From Cedecea neteri (GTDB lineage Bacteria; Pseudomonadota; Gammaproteobacteria; Enterobacterales; Enterobacteriaceae): a stretch of DNA of 64,000 nt. The DNA lies in contig NZ_CP009458.1 in NCBI RefSeq assembly GCF_000758305.1, positions 4,898,001-4,962,000 on the forward strand, read 5' to 3'. Shown in pieces: positions 52,401 to 60,087 of this stretch. The translations under genes and the position numbers were made by a program. A model generated the notes under the pieces. That model was not told where the DNA came from. It worked only from the letters and a program-made list of their open reading frames with translations, and searched no databases. Each line of letters starts with the position of its first letter. The first letter of the stretch is position 1.

Positions 52401-53365
52401 GTCGCGCCTTCGTCGCGAATTTCACCGCCGGAGCCGGTTGCCGCGCCAGGCCACGGAGAGATGGCCGTCGGGTGGTTGTGGGTTTCAACCTTCATCAGGA
52501 TATGCGCGTCTTCCTGGTGGAAGTCATAGCGCCCCGCTTCACGATCGGCGAAGAAGCGGCCGACGGCGGAACCTTCCATCACCGCGGCGTTGTCTTTATA
52601 GGCAGACAGCACGTAATCCGGCGTTTTCTCGAAGGTATTTTTGATCATTTTGAACAGCGATTTTGGCTGTTTCTGCCCGTCAATAATCCAGTCGGCGTTA
52701 AAGATCTTATGGCGGCAGTGCTCGGAGTTCGCCTGAGCAAACATGTACAGTTCGATGTCGTTCGGGTTACGACCAAGCTTGTTGAACGCATCCTGCAGGT
52801 AGTCGATTTCGTCTTCCGCCAGCGCCAGGCCAAGGCGAATGTTCGCTTCTACCAGCGCATCGCGCCCTTTCCCGAGCAGATCAACGCTCTGCACCGGAGC
52901 CGGTTGCTGCTGGGTAAACAGCTGCTGCGCATCGTTCAGAGAGGTAAACACGCTCTCCATCATGCGGTCGTGCAGCAGGGCTGCCACGTCCTGCAACTGC
53001 TCAGCAGTCAGCGTACTGCCGGAAACGTACCAGGCCACGCCGCGCTCAAGGCGCTTAATCTGCGGCAGGTCACAGTTGTGGGCGATATCGGTAGCTTTAG
53101 AAGACCAGGGGGAGATGGTGCCAGGGCGCGGGGTCACTAACAGCAGGGAGCCTTCCGGCGCATGCTCTGCGAGGGTTGGACCATACTTCAACAGCCGCTG
53201 CAGGCGGGCAAGCTCGTCGGCGTTCAGCGGTGCCTCGAGGTCGGCAAAATGAACATACTCGGCATAAATATCGCTTACCGGGAGGTTAGCATCGTTGAAA
53301 CGGGCCAGGAGTTTGTTAATACGAAATGCCGAAAGAGCAGGCGAACCACGCAGAATTTCCATCAT
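49478..53365 (-). CDS. purL: PurL, phosphoribosylformylglycinamidine synthase
   Basis: PurL converts FGAR to FGAM with ATP and glutamine, step four of purine synthesis. The 1,295-residue single-chain enzyme matches E. coli in length. It has an N-terminal PurS-like part, FGAM synthase domains (LMKVETHNHPTAISPWPGA, AGGIGNIRADHVQKG, VGKDSMSMKTRW) and a C-terminal glutaminase with the nucleophile in GVCNGCQMMSNL and triad His in MPHPERVFR. A second in-frame ATG is the next codon. A PurR operator overlaps its promoter. Confidence 0.98.
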   Translation of the reverse strand: MMEILRGSPALSAFRINKLLARFNDANLPVSDIYAEYVHFADLEAPLNADELARLQRLLKYGPTLAEHAPEGSLLLVTPRPGTISPWSSKATDIAHNCDLPQIKRLERGVAWYVSGSTLTAEQLQDVAALLHDRMMESVFTSLNDAQQLFTQQQPAPVQSVDLLGKGRDALVEANIRLGLALAEDEIDYLQDAFNKLGRNPNDIELYMFAQANSEHCRHKIFNADWIIDGQKQPKSLFKMIKNTFEKTPDYVLSAYKDNAAVMEGSAVGRFFADREAGRYDFHQEDAHILMKVETHNHPTAISPWPGAATGSGGEIRDEGATGRGAKPKAGLVGFSVSNLRIPGFEQPWEQDFGKPDRIVTALDIMTEGPLGGAAFNNEFGRPALTGYFRTYEEQVNSHNGVELRGYHKPIMLAGGIGNIRADHVQKGEITPGAKLIVLGGPAMNIGLGGGAASSMASGQSDADLDFASVQRDNPEMERRCQEVIDRCWQMGDDNPILFIHDVGAGGLSNAMPELVSDGGRGGRFELRDILNDEPGMSPLEVWCNESQERYVLAVAPEQLPLFDELCRRERAPYAVIGEATTEQHLTLNDSHFDNQPIDMPLDVLLGKTPKMERNVETLKAKGDAFNSSEISIADAVKRVLHLPTVAEKTFLVTIGDRTVTGMVSRDQMVGPWQIPVANCAVTTASLDSYYGEAMSIGERAPVALLDFAASGRLAVGEALTNIAATQIGSLKRIKLSANWMAAAGHPGEDAGLYEAVKAVGEELCPALGITIPVGKDSMSMKTRWQEGNEQREMTSPLSLVITAFARVEDVRGTVTPQLSTEDNALLLIDLGKGHNALGATALSQVYRQLGDKPADVRSVEQLKGFWDAMQALVADRKLLAWHDRSDGGLLVTLAEMAFTGHCGVEVDIAGLGNDRLAALFNEELGGVIQVRAEDREAVEALLAKHGLADCVHYLGKAVEGDRFTISADGHAVFSESRTTLRMWWAETTWQMQRLRDNPDCADEEHNAKANDNDPGLNVKLSFDIKEDIAAPFIATGARPKVAILREQGVNSHVEMAAAFHRAGFDAIDVHMSDLLAGRTGLESFHTLVACGGFSYGDVLGAGEGWAKSILFNARVRDEFETFFHRPETLALGVCNGCQMMSNLRELIPGSDLWPRFVRNQSDRFEARFSLVEVTSSPSLLLQGMAGSHMPIAVSHGEGRVEVRDAAHLAALESKGLVALRFVDNFANVTETYPANPNGSPNGITAVSNESGRVTIMMPHPERVFRTVSNSWHPAEWGEDSPWMRIFRNARKQLG

Positions 53366-53409
53366 TAAAGATCTCTCGTCTTCAGGGCGAAGGGGGGAAA
53401 ACGGGCGTC

Positions 53410-53448
53410 ATTATAGAGAATCCTCCGCCGCGACGAAACCGTTTGCGT
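53410..53448 (-). promoter_or_regulatory. purL promoter with PurR operator
   Basis: On the minus strand a perfect -10 TATAAT lies at 53410-53415, about 45 bases upstream of the start codon. ACGCAAACGGTTTCG (53434-53448), a PurR operator, covers the -35 position, so purine excess would block initiation. Confidence 0.82.
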
Positions 53449-53613
53449 AGAAATAACAGCAGAAGTTTTTATTGCACGAAAAGTAAACGATATATTCTTA
53501 AAAGTTGCTTACTGGCGTTTTCTTACGCAAAATGCGCCTCATTCACTGACGGGGTTCAGACAAATCATGGTTATTGTTGGCTAAGGCTCATCCTGCTGCA
53601 GAATGTTATCTAT

Positions 53614-55164
53614 TTGAAAAGAATAAAGATTAATTATCTGCTTATCGGTATCGTCACCTTGTTGCTGGCAGTGGCTTTATGGCCCTCCATTCCAGGTTTC
53701 AATCAAGCCGAAAACCGTATCGCCGCGATCAAAGCGCGGGGGGTTTTGCGCGTCAGTACCATTTCATCGCCGCTCACCTGGACGATGATTAACGGCAAGG
53801 CAACGGGTCTCGATTACGAGCTCGCGAAACAGTTTGCAGACTACCTGGGCGTAAAGCTATTAGTGGTCGTGCGGCCAAACATTAATGCACTGTTTGATGA
53901 CCTGGATAATGACAACGCCGACCTGCTCGCCGCAGGCCTGGTGTACAACTCTCGCCGCAGCAGCGATTACCAAGCGGGACCAACCTATTATTCAGTTTCA
54001 CAGCAGATGGTCTACCGCGTGGGTAGCCCGCGCCCTAAATCTCTCGGCGGCGTCAAACCTTCACAACTGGTGCTCTCTTCCGGCCAGGCCGTGGTGAGCG
54101 ATCTGCAAAAGTTAAAAGAGAGTCAGTACCCCGACCTGAGCTGGAGCATCGACGCCAAACAAACCAGCAACCAGCTCTTACAGCAGGTGGTGGATGGCAA
54201 TATCGCATTTACCGTCTCGGACTCCATCGCCATCAGCCTTTTCCAGCGCGTACATCCTCAACTGGCCGTTGCTCTGGACGTCACCGATGAACAGCCGGTG
54301 ACCTGGTTCTCCAAACGCGATGGCGACGACAGCATGAGCGCCGCGCTGCTCGATTTCTATAATCAGATCAGCAGTGACGGGACGCTGGCAAGGGTTGAGG
54401 AAAAATACCTGGGGCATATCGGCGATTTTGATTACGTCGATACCCGAACCTTCCTGAATGCGGTGGATGCCGTTTTGCCGGAACTCCAGCCACTGTTTGA
54501 AAAGTACTCCGATGACATTGACTGGCCGCTGCTGGCCGCGATTTCCTATCAGGAATCCCACTGGGATACCCACGCGACTTCGCCGACGGGCGTGCGCGGG
54601 TTAATGATGCTGACAAAAAATACGGCCCAAAGCCTCGGCATCACCGACAGGCTGGACGCCGAACAGAGCATCAGCGGCGGCAGCCGGTATCTGAAAGATA
54701 TGATGAGCAAAGTACCGGCCACGGTACCGGAATACGAGCGCATCTGGTTCGCGCTGGCGGCCTATAACATGGGCTATGCCCACATGCTGGATGCCCGCCA
54801 GCTGACGGCCAAACAGAAAGGCAACCCGGACAGCTGGGCCGATGTGAAAACACGTCTGCCGTTGCTGAGCCTGAAGCCTTATTACAGCAAAACAACCTAT
54901 GGATATGCTCGTGGACACGAGGCTTACGCGTACGTGGAGAACATTCGCAAGTATCAGCTAAGTCTGGAAGGGTATTTGCAGGAGAAACAGAAGAAGGCGC
55001 TCCAGGCAGACAAGTTTGCCGAGGCTTACCCTGCGGTTGCCCCGGTTGAACTGGCTAGTCCGTCTTACGGGCCTTTTCCTTTAGGGCCTTTTTCTCCAGG
55101 CGACGAGCGCGAAAAAAATCGCTCAGCATGGCTGAGCACTCTGTCGCGAGCACCCCTTCACTGA
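53614..55164 (+). CDS. mltF: MltF, membrane-bound lytic transglycosylase F
   Basis: MltF cleaves peptidoglycan glycan strands to 1,6-anhydro products at the cell envelope. From TTG 53614 the protein has 516 residues: an N-terminal membrane or signal segment (LLIGIVTLLLAVALWPSIPG), an ABC-binding-protein-like regulatory domain (about 40-265) and a C-terminal lysozyme-like domain with the catalytic Glu in ISYQESHWD. The frame is open 96 codons upstream, but only from TTG does the sequence match the family, and E. coli mltF is also annotated from TTG. The 3' end overlaps tadA by 110 bases. Confidence 0.9.
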   Translation: MKRIKINYLLIGIVTLLLAVALWPSIPGFNQAENRIAAIKARGVLRVSTISSPLTWTMINGKATGLDYELAKQFADYLGVKLLVVVRPNINALFDDLDNDNADLLAAGLVYNSRRSSDYQAGPTYYSVSQQMVYRVGSPRPKSLGGVKPSQLVLSSGQAVVSDLQKLKESQYPDLSWSIDAKQTSNQLLQQVVDGNIAFTVSDSIAISLFQRVHPQLAVALDVTDEQPVTWFSKRDGDDSMSAALLDFYNQISSDGTLARVEEKYLGHIGDFDYVDTRTFLNAVDAVLPELQPLFEKYSDDIDWPLLAAISYQESHWDTHATSPTGVRGLMMLTKNTAQSLGITDRLDAEQSISGGSRYLKDMMSKVPATVPEYERIWFALAAYNMGYAHMLDARQLTAKQKGNPDSWADVKTRLPLLSLKPYYSKTTYGYARGHEAYAYVENIRKYQLSLEGYLQEKQKKALQADKFAEAYPAVAPVELASPSYGPFPLGPFSPGDEREKNRSAWLSTLSRAPLH

Positions 55165-55558
55165 CCTGCACCTGATGGTTCATGCCGGGGTGGCCGAGCA
55201 CGTCCATCAGCGAGCCTATCGCCCCGGTTTTAGCGTCACGCGCCCCAAACACTAAATGGCCAATGCGGCTATGCACCATCGCGCCTGCGCACATGACGCA
55301 GGGTTCAAGCGTGACGTAGAGCGTGGTATCCAACAGACGGTAATTTTGCAGTACCAGCCCGCCCTGGCGCAGCGCCATGATCTCCGCGTGCGCCGTAGGA
55401 TCGTGGCGACCTATCGGGCGATTCCAGCCTTCACCTATGACCTGATTATTGTGTACCAGCACCGCACCGACGGGCACTTCCCCTTCATCCCAGGCTCGCT
55501 GAGCGAGGGTCAGAGCGTGGCGCATCCAGTGTTCATGGGTAAATTCTGTGTCTGACAC
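55055..55558 (-). CDS. tadA: TadA, tRNA adenosine deaminase
   Basis: TadA makes inosine at the wobble position (A34) of tRNA-Arg(ACG), an essential reaction. The 167-residue zinc deaminase has the HAE motif in PTAHAEIMALRQGG and the PCVMC motif in TLEPCVMCAGAM. GTG 55558 (VSDTEFTHEHWM) is preferred over an upstream ATG because it matches the family start and has GGAGAG upstream. It is convergent with mltF, sharing 110 bases. Confidence 0.95.
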   Translation of the reverse strand: MSDTEFTHEHWMRHALTLAQRAWDEGEVPVGAVLVHNNQVIGEGWNRPIGRHDPTAHAEIMALRQGGLVLQNYRLLDTTLYVTLEPCVMCAGAMVHSRIGHLVFGARDAKTGAIGSLMDVLGHPGMNHQVQVSEGVLATECSAMLSDFFRARRLEKKALKEKARKTD

Positions 55559-55621
55559 AATGCTCTCCGCGGCAAAAGTGGGCGGCGCATTATACACACC
55601 GCTTAACGGATTCAAAACGCC

Positions 55622-56260
55622 TCACTCGAGCTGCTGCAGCTCTCCCTGAGGCGTGACGCGCCAGCGGTGCTCGCAGAAATACAGCAAGGGATTATCCTGA
55701 TGGCTGTCGCTATAGCCGCTGTAGAGCCGCAGCGGCGCGCCGAGATGCTGCTCCAGCTGAACCACTTTTTCATGACCGAGACAGCGCAGGGTCAGGATCC
55801 ACCCGCCGTGAGCCCGTGCAATCTGGCTGGCAATCACCTTCACTTCCGGCAACCACGGAGTATCAAAGTAGACTTTCTCCACCAGCGGCTGCGGCGAGCC
55901 GGTAATCAGCCAGACGTCAGCATCCGGGCTGTGCAGGTAATCCGTGAGGCGCTGCTGGACGACGGGGAATGCCCTCACCTTCTGCCGAAACCAGGCGACA
56001 AATTCGCTTTGCAGCCGCTGAAGCCGGGTCTCGCTGCGCCCAAACGTAATGCCCCATAACAGCAGGCTCATTGGCTGACGGGCTGCGCTCCCTTTGATCA
56101 GCATCATGCCGCCAATCAACGGCAGCAAGATAATAACCAACGGCACGTTAAGCGGCAGGCGGCGCAGGAGATAAAACAGGAAGCTGCCGAACATGTCCTG
56201 CTGATGCAAGGTGCCATCCAGGTCAAAAAAGATGACGCGGCGCGGGTGATGAGGTGTCAA
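55622..56260 (-). CDS. pgpC: PgpC, phosphatidylglycerophosphatase C
   Basis: PgpC dephosphorylates phosphatidylglycerophosphate in phospholipid synthesis at the inner membrane. The 212-residue HAD-family protein has the nucleophile motif FFDLDGTLHQQD (about 11-22), one membrane segment (about 34-52) and the later motifs ITGSPQP and GYSDSHQDNPLL. It is divergent from yfhH; tadA follows it. Confidence 0.95.
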   Translation of the reverse strand: MTPHHPRRVIFFDLDGTLHQQDMFGSFLFYLLRRLPLNVPLVIILLPLIGGMMLIKGSAARQPMSLLLWGITFGRSETRLQRLQSEFVAWFRQKVRAFPVVQQRLTDYLHSPDADVWLITGSPQPLVEKVYFDTPWLPEVKVIASQIARAHGGWILTLRCLGHEKVVQLEQHLGAPLRLYSGYSDSHQDNPLLYFCEHRWRVTPQGELQQLE

Positions 56261-56467
56261 TTCAGGCTCCTTTAGGACTCGCGTTCACAAAACGACGCAA
56301 ACTAAAGCCTAACAGATAGCCTCGTGGTTTTCCGCGCGCCTTCCTGGCTGGCAGGTTGAACACAACAGAATATTTAATTCGGCAACATTGCTCTATAATG
56401 GAATTTATAATTCGCTCAGATGCTTACCAGAGTAAGTCGTTATCAGAAGTGCCGCCCCGGAGGTGAA

Positions 56468-57316
56468 ATGAACTGTTTACTGCGCATTCGAAGCCGTTAC
56501 GCCATGCTTGCCCAGAGTGACCGCAAGCTGGCCGACTTTTTGCTCGCTGAGCCCGAACGCGCACGCCATCTCAGTTCACAACAGCTGGCGGAAGAAGCCG
56601 GGGTCAGCCAGTCCAGCGTCGTCAAATTCGCGCAGAAACTGGGGTTCAAGGGCTTTCCTGCGATGAAACTGGCCATCAGTGAAGCGCTGGCGAGCGGCCA
56701 GAATCCTAACTCCGTCCCGGTTCACAACCAAATTTTAGGTGACGATCCGCTGAGGCTTGTTGGGGAAAAATTGATCAAAGAGAATATCGCGGCGATGCAC
56801 GCCACGCTGGATATTAATGCGGAAGAGAAATTGCTGGCGAGCGTTTCGCTGCTGCGCAATGCGCGGCGCGTGCTGCTGGTTGGAATAGGCGCATCAGGCC
56901 TGGTAGCGAAGAATTTTTCGTGGAAGTTAATGAAGATTGGTATTCACGCCGTCGCCGAGCAGGATATGCATGCCCTGCTGGCAACCGTGCAGGCGATGAC
57001 GCCGGAAGACGTGCTGCTAGCCATTTCTTATTCGGGCGAGCGCCGTGAGATCAATCTGGCAGCCGATGAAGCGTTGAACGCCGGGGCGAAAATCCTCGCC
57101 ATTACCGGTTTTACGCCCAACGCCCTACAGCAGCGCGCCAGTCTGTGCCTGTATACCATCGCGGAAGAACAGGCCACGCGCAGCGCCGCTATCTCCTCTA
57201 CCAGCGCCCAAATGATGCTCACCGACCTGCTGTTTATGGCCCTGGTGCAACAGGACCTGGAAAACGCGCCGGAGCGGATCCGCCAGAGCGAGGCGCTGGT
57301 GAAGAAGCTTGTTTAG
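56468..57316 (+). CDS. yfhH: YfhH, RpiR/MurR-family transcriptional regulator
   Basis: The 282-residue regulator has an N-terminal HTH of the RpiR type (about 1-80, LSSQQLAEEAGVSQSSVVKF) and a SIS sugar-phosphate-binding domain (about 125-265, VGIGASGLVAKNFSWK). It matches E. coli YfhH in length and ending (SEALVKKLV). ATG 56468 has GGAGGTGAA upstream; the frame extends 16 codons further. Target genes are unknown. It is intact although a prophage begins at its stop codon. Confidence 0.92.
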   Translation: MNCLLRIRSRYAMLAQSDRKLADFLLAEPERARHLSSQQLAEEAGVSQSSVVKFAQKLGFKGFPAMKLAISEALASGQNPNSVPVHNQILGDDPLRLVGEKLIKENIAAMHATLDINAEEKLLASVSLLRNARRVLLVGIGASGLVAKNFSWKLMKIGIHAVAEQDMHALLATVQAMTPEDVLLAISYSGERREINLAADEALNAGAKILAITGFTPNALQQRASLCLYTIAEEQATRSAAISSTSAQMMLTDLLFMALVQQDLENAPERIRQSEALVKKLV

Positions 57317-57870
57317 GGTTTCGCATTTGCCGGAAATTTTTTATACAGCGTAGAGACGCCGACATCATAAATAATTGCCACCTGCTGCCTTGTTTCTCCG
57401 GCCGCAATTAACCTCCCGGCCTGCGCCCATTGCTTTGCCGACAGTTTAGGCCGCCGCCCGCCAATTCGCCCTTCCGCTCTGGCCGCGGCCAGTCCAGCCC
57501 GGGTTCTTTCGACGATAAGCTCGCGCTCCATCTCGGCTAACGCGCCCATCACGTGAAAGAAAAATCGCCCCATTGGCGTAGAGGTATCAATGCTGTCCGT
57601 TAGGCTGCGGAAGTTAATCCCGCGCGAACGCAGTTCCTCAATAAGCGAAACAAGGTGGCGCATGCTGCGCCCCAGCCTGTCCAGCTTCCAGACGACCAAC
57701 GTGTCGCCTTCGCTGAGCGTCCTGAGCACTTTTTTTAACCCTGGCCTGTCCGCCGTTTTACCGCTGATTTTATCCTCAAAAATCAGCTCACATCCTGCAC
57801 ACTCCAGCGCATTTTTCTGTAGCGCGGTGTTTTGGTCATTTGTTGACACCCTGACGTAGCCTACCAGCAT
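57313..57870 (-). CDS. Gin/Pin-type DNA invertase (serine recombinase)
   Basis: This site-specific recombinase should invert the adjacent tail-fibre segment with help from Fis. The 185-residue protein begins MLVGYVRVSTNDQNTALQ with catalytic Ser9. It has VVWKLDRLGRSMRHLVSL and the long dimer helix GRFFFHVMGALAEMERELI, and ends in a short Hin-type HTH (GETRQQVAIIYDVGVSTLY). The frame is open 44 codons further, but only M45 onward matches the family. Its stop codon lies inside the yfhH stop region, the genes overlapping by three to four bases. The nearer crossover site is about 55 bases upstream of its start. Confidence 0.94.
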   Translation of the reverse strand: MLVGYVRVSTNDQNTALQKNALECAGCELIFEDKISGKTADRPGLKKVLRTLSEGDTLVVWKLDRLGRSMRHLVSLIEELRSRGINFRSLTDSIDTSTPMGRFFFHVMGALAEMERELIVERTRAGLAAARAEGRIGGRRPKLSAKQWAQAGRLIAAGETRQQVAIIYDVGVSTLYKKFPANAKP

Positions 57871-57924
57871 GACGTTTTGCCTCATAAAAGGCTGGAAGCA
57901 TGCCACGGCGCGGCAGGATGTGCA

Positions 57925-57953
57925 TTTTCTTAAAGGTTGGTTTGGGGGATGGG
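57925..57953 (+). repeat. Left crossover site (gix-like) of the invertible segment
   Basis: TTGGTTTGGGGGATGGG (57937-57953) is an exact inverted copy of 59728-59744. Centred on the TT at 57937-57938, the half-sites are TTCTTAAAGG and GGTTTGGGGGAT; the right half matches its partner perfectly, the left one only partly. Sites recognised by Gin/Hin enzymes are 26 bp with a two-base core, which fits. Confidence 0.8.
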
Positions 57954-58415
57954 AGTGCTCTACCAGTGGGTGTGCCTGTGCCGTGGGCATTGTCGGCAGC
58001 ACCTATAGGATGGTTGAAATGTAATGGTGCGGCATTTTCAGCAGCTCAATATCCAAAGCTTGCACAGGTATACCCAGCGCTTGTGCTTCCTGATTTACGT
58101 GGGGAGTTTATTCGTGGTTGGGATGATGGGAGAGGGATTGATACTGGTAGAGCCGTGTCGTCCACTCAACAGGCAACAAAAATTAACGGGCAGCTTTTTG
58201 GTAACGATGGAGCCGGAACAGGTAATGCATGGTACTGCGATCAAGATATTTCTCATGATTTTTGGGAGTCTGAAACAATTGAAACGATGAGCAGGAATGT
58301 TGCCTGGGGACGGTTAGCAATTGATCCAGATATTAGGGCGACGGCGCTATATCGTTATGCAGGATCTATTCGGCCGCGCAACGTGGCCTTTAATTACATA
58401 GTGAGGGCCGCATAA
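57936..58415 (+). CDS. Alternative (silent) tail-fibre tip with collar-type domain
   Basis: An open frame of about 158 codons after the crossover begins VGLGDGSALPVGVPVPW and continues with a phage tail-collar motif (IGWLKCNGAAF, LRGEFIRGWDDGRGID, ending RPRNVAFNYIVRAA). It has no phage-type N-terminus of its own: upstream of the crossover the frame reads into unrelated sequence. Inversion would join it in frame at GLGDG to the constant N-terminal 115 residues now fused to the other tip. TAATG couples it to its chaperone gene. Confidence 0.85.
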   Translation, partial: VGLGDGSALPVGVPVPWALSAAPIGWLKCNGAAFSAAQYPKLAQVYPALVLPDLRGEFIRGWDDGRGIDTGRAVSSTQQATKINGQLFGNDGAGTGNAWYCDQDISHDFWESETIETMSRNVAWGRLAIDPDIRATALYRYAGSIRPRNVAFNYIVRAA

Positions 58416-59014
58416 TGTCGAAAGTTGAATTGAATCAAAAGCTGATCGCAACGGTTGCCGGTAATGTCACAGTATTTAACTATGATGGTGGGAGCCGCGA
58501 ATACCTTTCTTCATCCATTGAATACCTCTGCGCGGGTGTCGGTATTCCTGCAAATTCGTGCATTGACGCGCCGGGAGAAAGTAAAAGCGGCTTTGCTATT
58601 TGCCGTACTACTGATCTTACATCATGGGAATATATATCCGACCATAGAGGTCGAACCGTTTATAACACAGAGACAATGCAACAAGTTCAAGTGACGACAC
58701 TGGGGGATTGTCCCGAGTGTATGACCTTCACAGCCCCTACATCACCGTATGATAAATGGGACGGCGAAAAATGGGTAACCGATGTCGTTGCGAAGAAAGC
58801 AGGTGATATTTCTGATGCGGAACTAAAACGGCAAACATTGCTCAGTGATGCAAACAATGTCACAGCCGATTGGCGAACTGAGCTTGCCCTCGGTATTATC
58901 AGCGATTCTGATAAAGAAAAACTTATTGCCTGGATGGACTATATCAAAGCGGTGAAAGCGACAGACACCTCCACCGCCCCTGATGTTAGCTGGCCGGATA
59001 AACCGGCGGCGTAG
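58415..59014 (+). CDS. Tail-fibre assembly protein for the silent tip
   Basis: Tfa-type chaperone of 199 residues. It has the typical C-terminal half (DAELKRQTLLSDANNVTADW, ...AWMDYIKAVKATDTSTAPDV, ending WPDKPAA). The N-terminal part is specific to its fibre tip. It would only be expressed from the fibre promoter after inversion. Its 3' end overlaps the opposing chaperone gene by 29 bases, and both end in a similar APD-W-P motif. Confidence 0.88.
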   Translation: MSKVELNQKLIATVAGNVTVFNYDGGSREYLSSSIEYLCAGVGIPANSCIDAPGESKSGFAICRTTDLTSWEYISDHRGRTVYNTETMQQVQVTTLGDCPECMTFTAPTSPYDKWDGEKWVTDVVAKKAGDISDAELKRQTLLSDANNVTADWRTELALGIISDSDKEKLIAWMDYIKAVKATDTSTAPDVSWPDKPAA

Positions 59015-59426
59015 GCCATTCAATATCTGGTGCGCTGGAAGTATCAATGGCTTCCAGTGCATCCAGGTAGTCTAACCATATATTGTACTGCAACAACCCA
59101 TCATTATTTAAACGTCCAACAGCGGCTTTTCCTTGCCATTGCTTATTATTGATAAAATCATTGGCATAATTAATTTTGGATTTTTTCTCATTTTCCATCA
59201 TGCTGACTACCTGCTCTTTGGTCGGCAATGGGATATCCTCCCATGCAGGCAATCCATCAACTCCAGTGACTCTGTGCTTACCAACTGGAGGCGTTGATGT
59301 ATAAGTTTCGAAAACCTCCATAGAGACCTCTACACCATCGGAAGGCCAGGTACCCGTTAATTCATATAATTCACGGAGAGAGAAAGGATAAAATGCATTT
59401 TGTGATTTACTGTATATATATTTCAT
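58986..59426 (-). CDS. Tail-fibre assembly protein for the active tip
   Basis: Tfa-type chaperone of 146 residues beginning MKYIYSKSQNAFYPFSLREL. It has the conserved C-terminal segment NDFINNKQWQGKAAVGRL...YNIWLDYLDALEAIDTSSAPD. ATG 59426 is preferred over an upstream ATG within the fibre gene. It directly follows the fibre gene on the minus strand, inside the invertible segment. Confidence 0.88.
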   Translation of the reverse strand: MKYIYSKSQNAFYPFSLRELYELTGTWPSDGVEVSMEVFETYTSTPPVGKHRVTGVDGLPAWEDIPLPTKEQVVSMMENEKKSKINYANDFINNKQWQGKAAVGRLNNDGLLQYNIWLDYLDALEAIDTSSAPDIEWPTPPVYPAS

Positions 59427-59427
59427 T

Positions 59428-60087
59428 TTAGCACCCCAGAGCAATCCAGAAGCATCCCCAACCATCAACAGTATTAATCGTTGCAAAGCTGTTGGTTACT
59501 AACAGTGTAACTTTATTTCGGTCCATCCCTGCGCTTGTTTTTACTACAATCGCTGGGCCAGCTGTCGTATTTAGAAATCCATGATTACCTGATATACAAA
59601 AGAAAGAAGTTGGAAATGGAATAGGGAAAGTTACACTGACTACACCATTAGCAACTACATTGTATCCCCACTGTAAAATAAGCCCGGAAGAAAGCTTCTG
59701 CCATCCATTGGTAGACAAACTCGCAGACCCATCCCCCAAACCAAGGTTTGAGAGAGCCGAAGAAATCGCGGCGGCACCATCGGCCTTAATATCCGCAAAC
59801 GGATTCTGGCGGCTGAGATATTGCTTCCCGAAGCCGGTGGTTAACTTCGCGAGGAAAGCGGCGATATCACCGTCGTCCAGCACATCCTGCCCGCTTTTAT
59901 CGCTGACGAACTGGGCCAGCGCGGCGGCAATAAATGACGTCTGGCGCAGCGCTTTGTTCACCTGAGCGCTGCTGGCTTTACCGCCGGCAAAGCCGCTTAA
60001 CAGCGCGGGCAAATTTTCCCATTCATTTTGCGGCGTGACGTTGGCGTCAGGCCGGGTTGCAAAAGGTTTAAACTGATTTGTAGCCAT
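59428..60087 (-). CDS. Tail fibre (active configuration)
   Basis: A 219-residue short fibre protein that should mediate host recognition. Residues 1-115 are constant (MATNQFKPFATRPDANVTPQ, phage tail-fibre N-terminal repeat NPFADIKADG). The crossover codons GLGDG fall at about 115-120, and the rest is the interchangeable tip (WQKLSSGLILQWGY, IPFPTSFFCISGNHGF), of the gp53-like tip type. The start overlaps the gp48-like stop (TAATG) and GAGAGGAAA precedes it. Confidence 0.88.
   Translation of the reverse strand: MATNQFKPFATRPDANVTPQNEWENLPALLSGFAGGKASSAQVNKALRQTSFIAAALAQFVSDKSGQDVLDDGDIAAFLAKLTTGFGKQYLSRQNPFADIKADGAAAISSALSNLGLGDGSASLSTNGWQKLSSGLILQWGYNVVANGVVSVTFPIPFPTSFFCISGNHGFLNTTAGPAIVVKTSAGMDRNKVTLLVTNSFATINTVDGWGCFWIALGC
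59728..59755 (-). repeat. Right crossover site (gix-like) of the invertible segment
   Basis: On the minus strand CTCAAACC-TT-GGTTTGGGGGAT contains a near-perfect palindrome AAACC/GGTTT around the two-base core at 59743-59744. Seventeen bases are an exact inverted match to the left site. The site lies inside the fibre reading frame, so inversion swaps the protein C-terminus without breaking the frame. Confidence 0.82.

Noticed and set aside
49742..53140. Several long open frames antisense to purL (for example 49742-50875 and 52094-53140)
   Set aside because: They are shadow frames of a high-GC gene; no ribosome-binding sites or domains fit, and PurL is intact.
53326..53613. 96-codon upstream extension of mltF
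   Set aside because: It overlaps the purL start, promoter and PurR operator and has no family similarity; the TTG at 53614 begins the conserved sequence.
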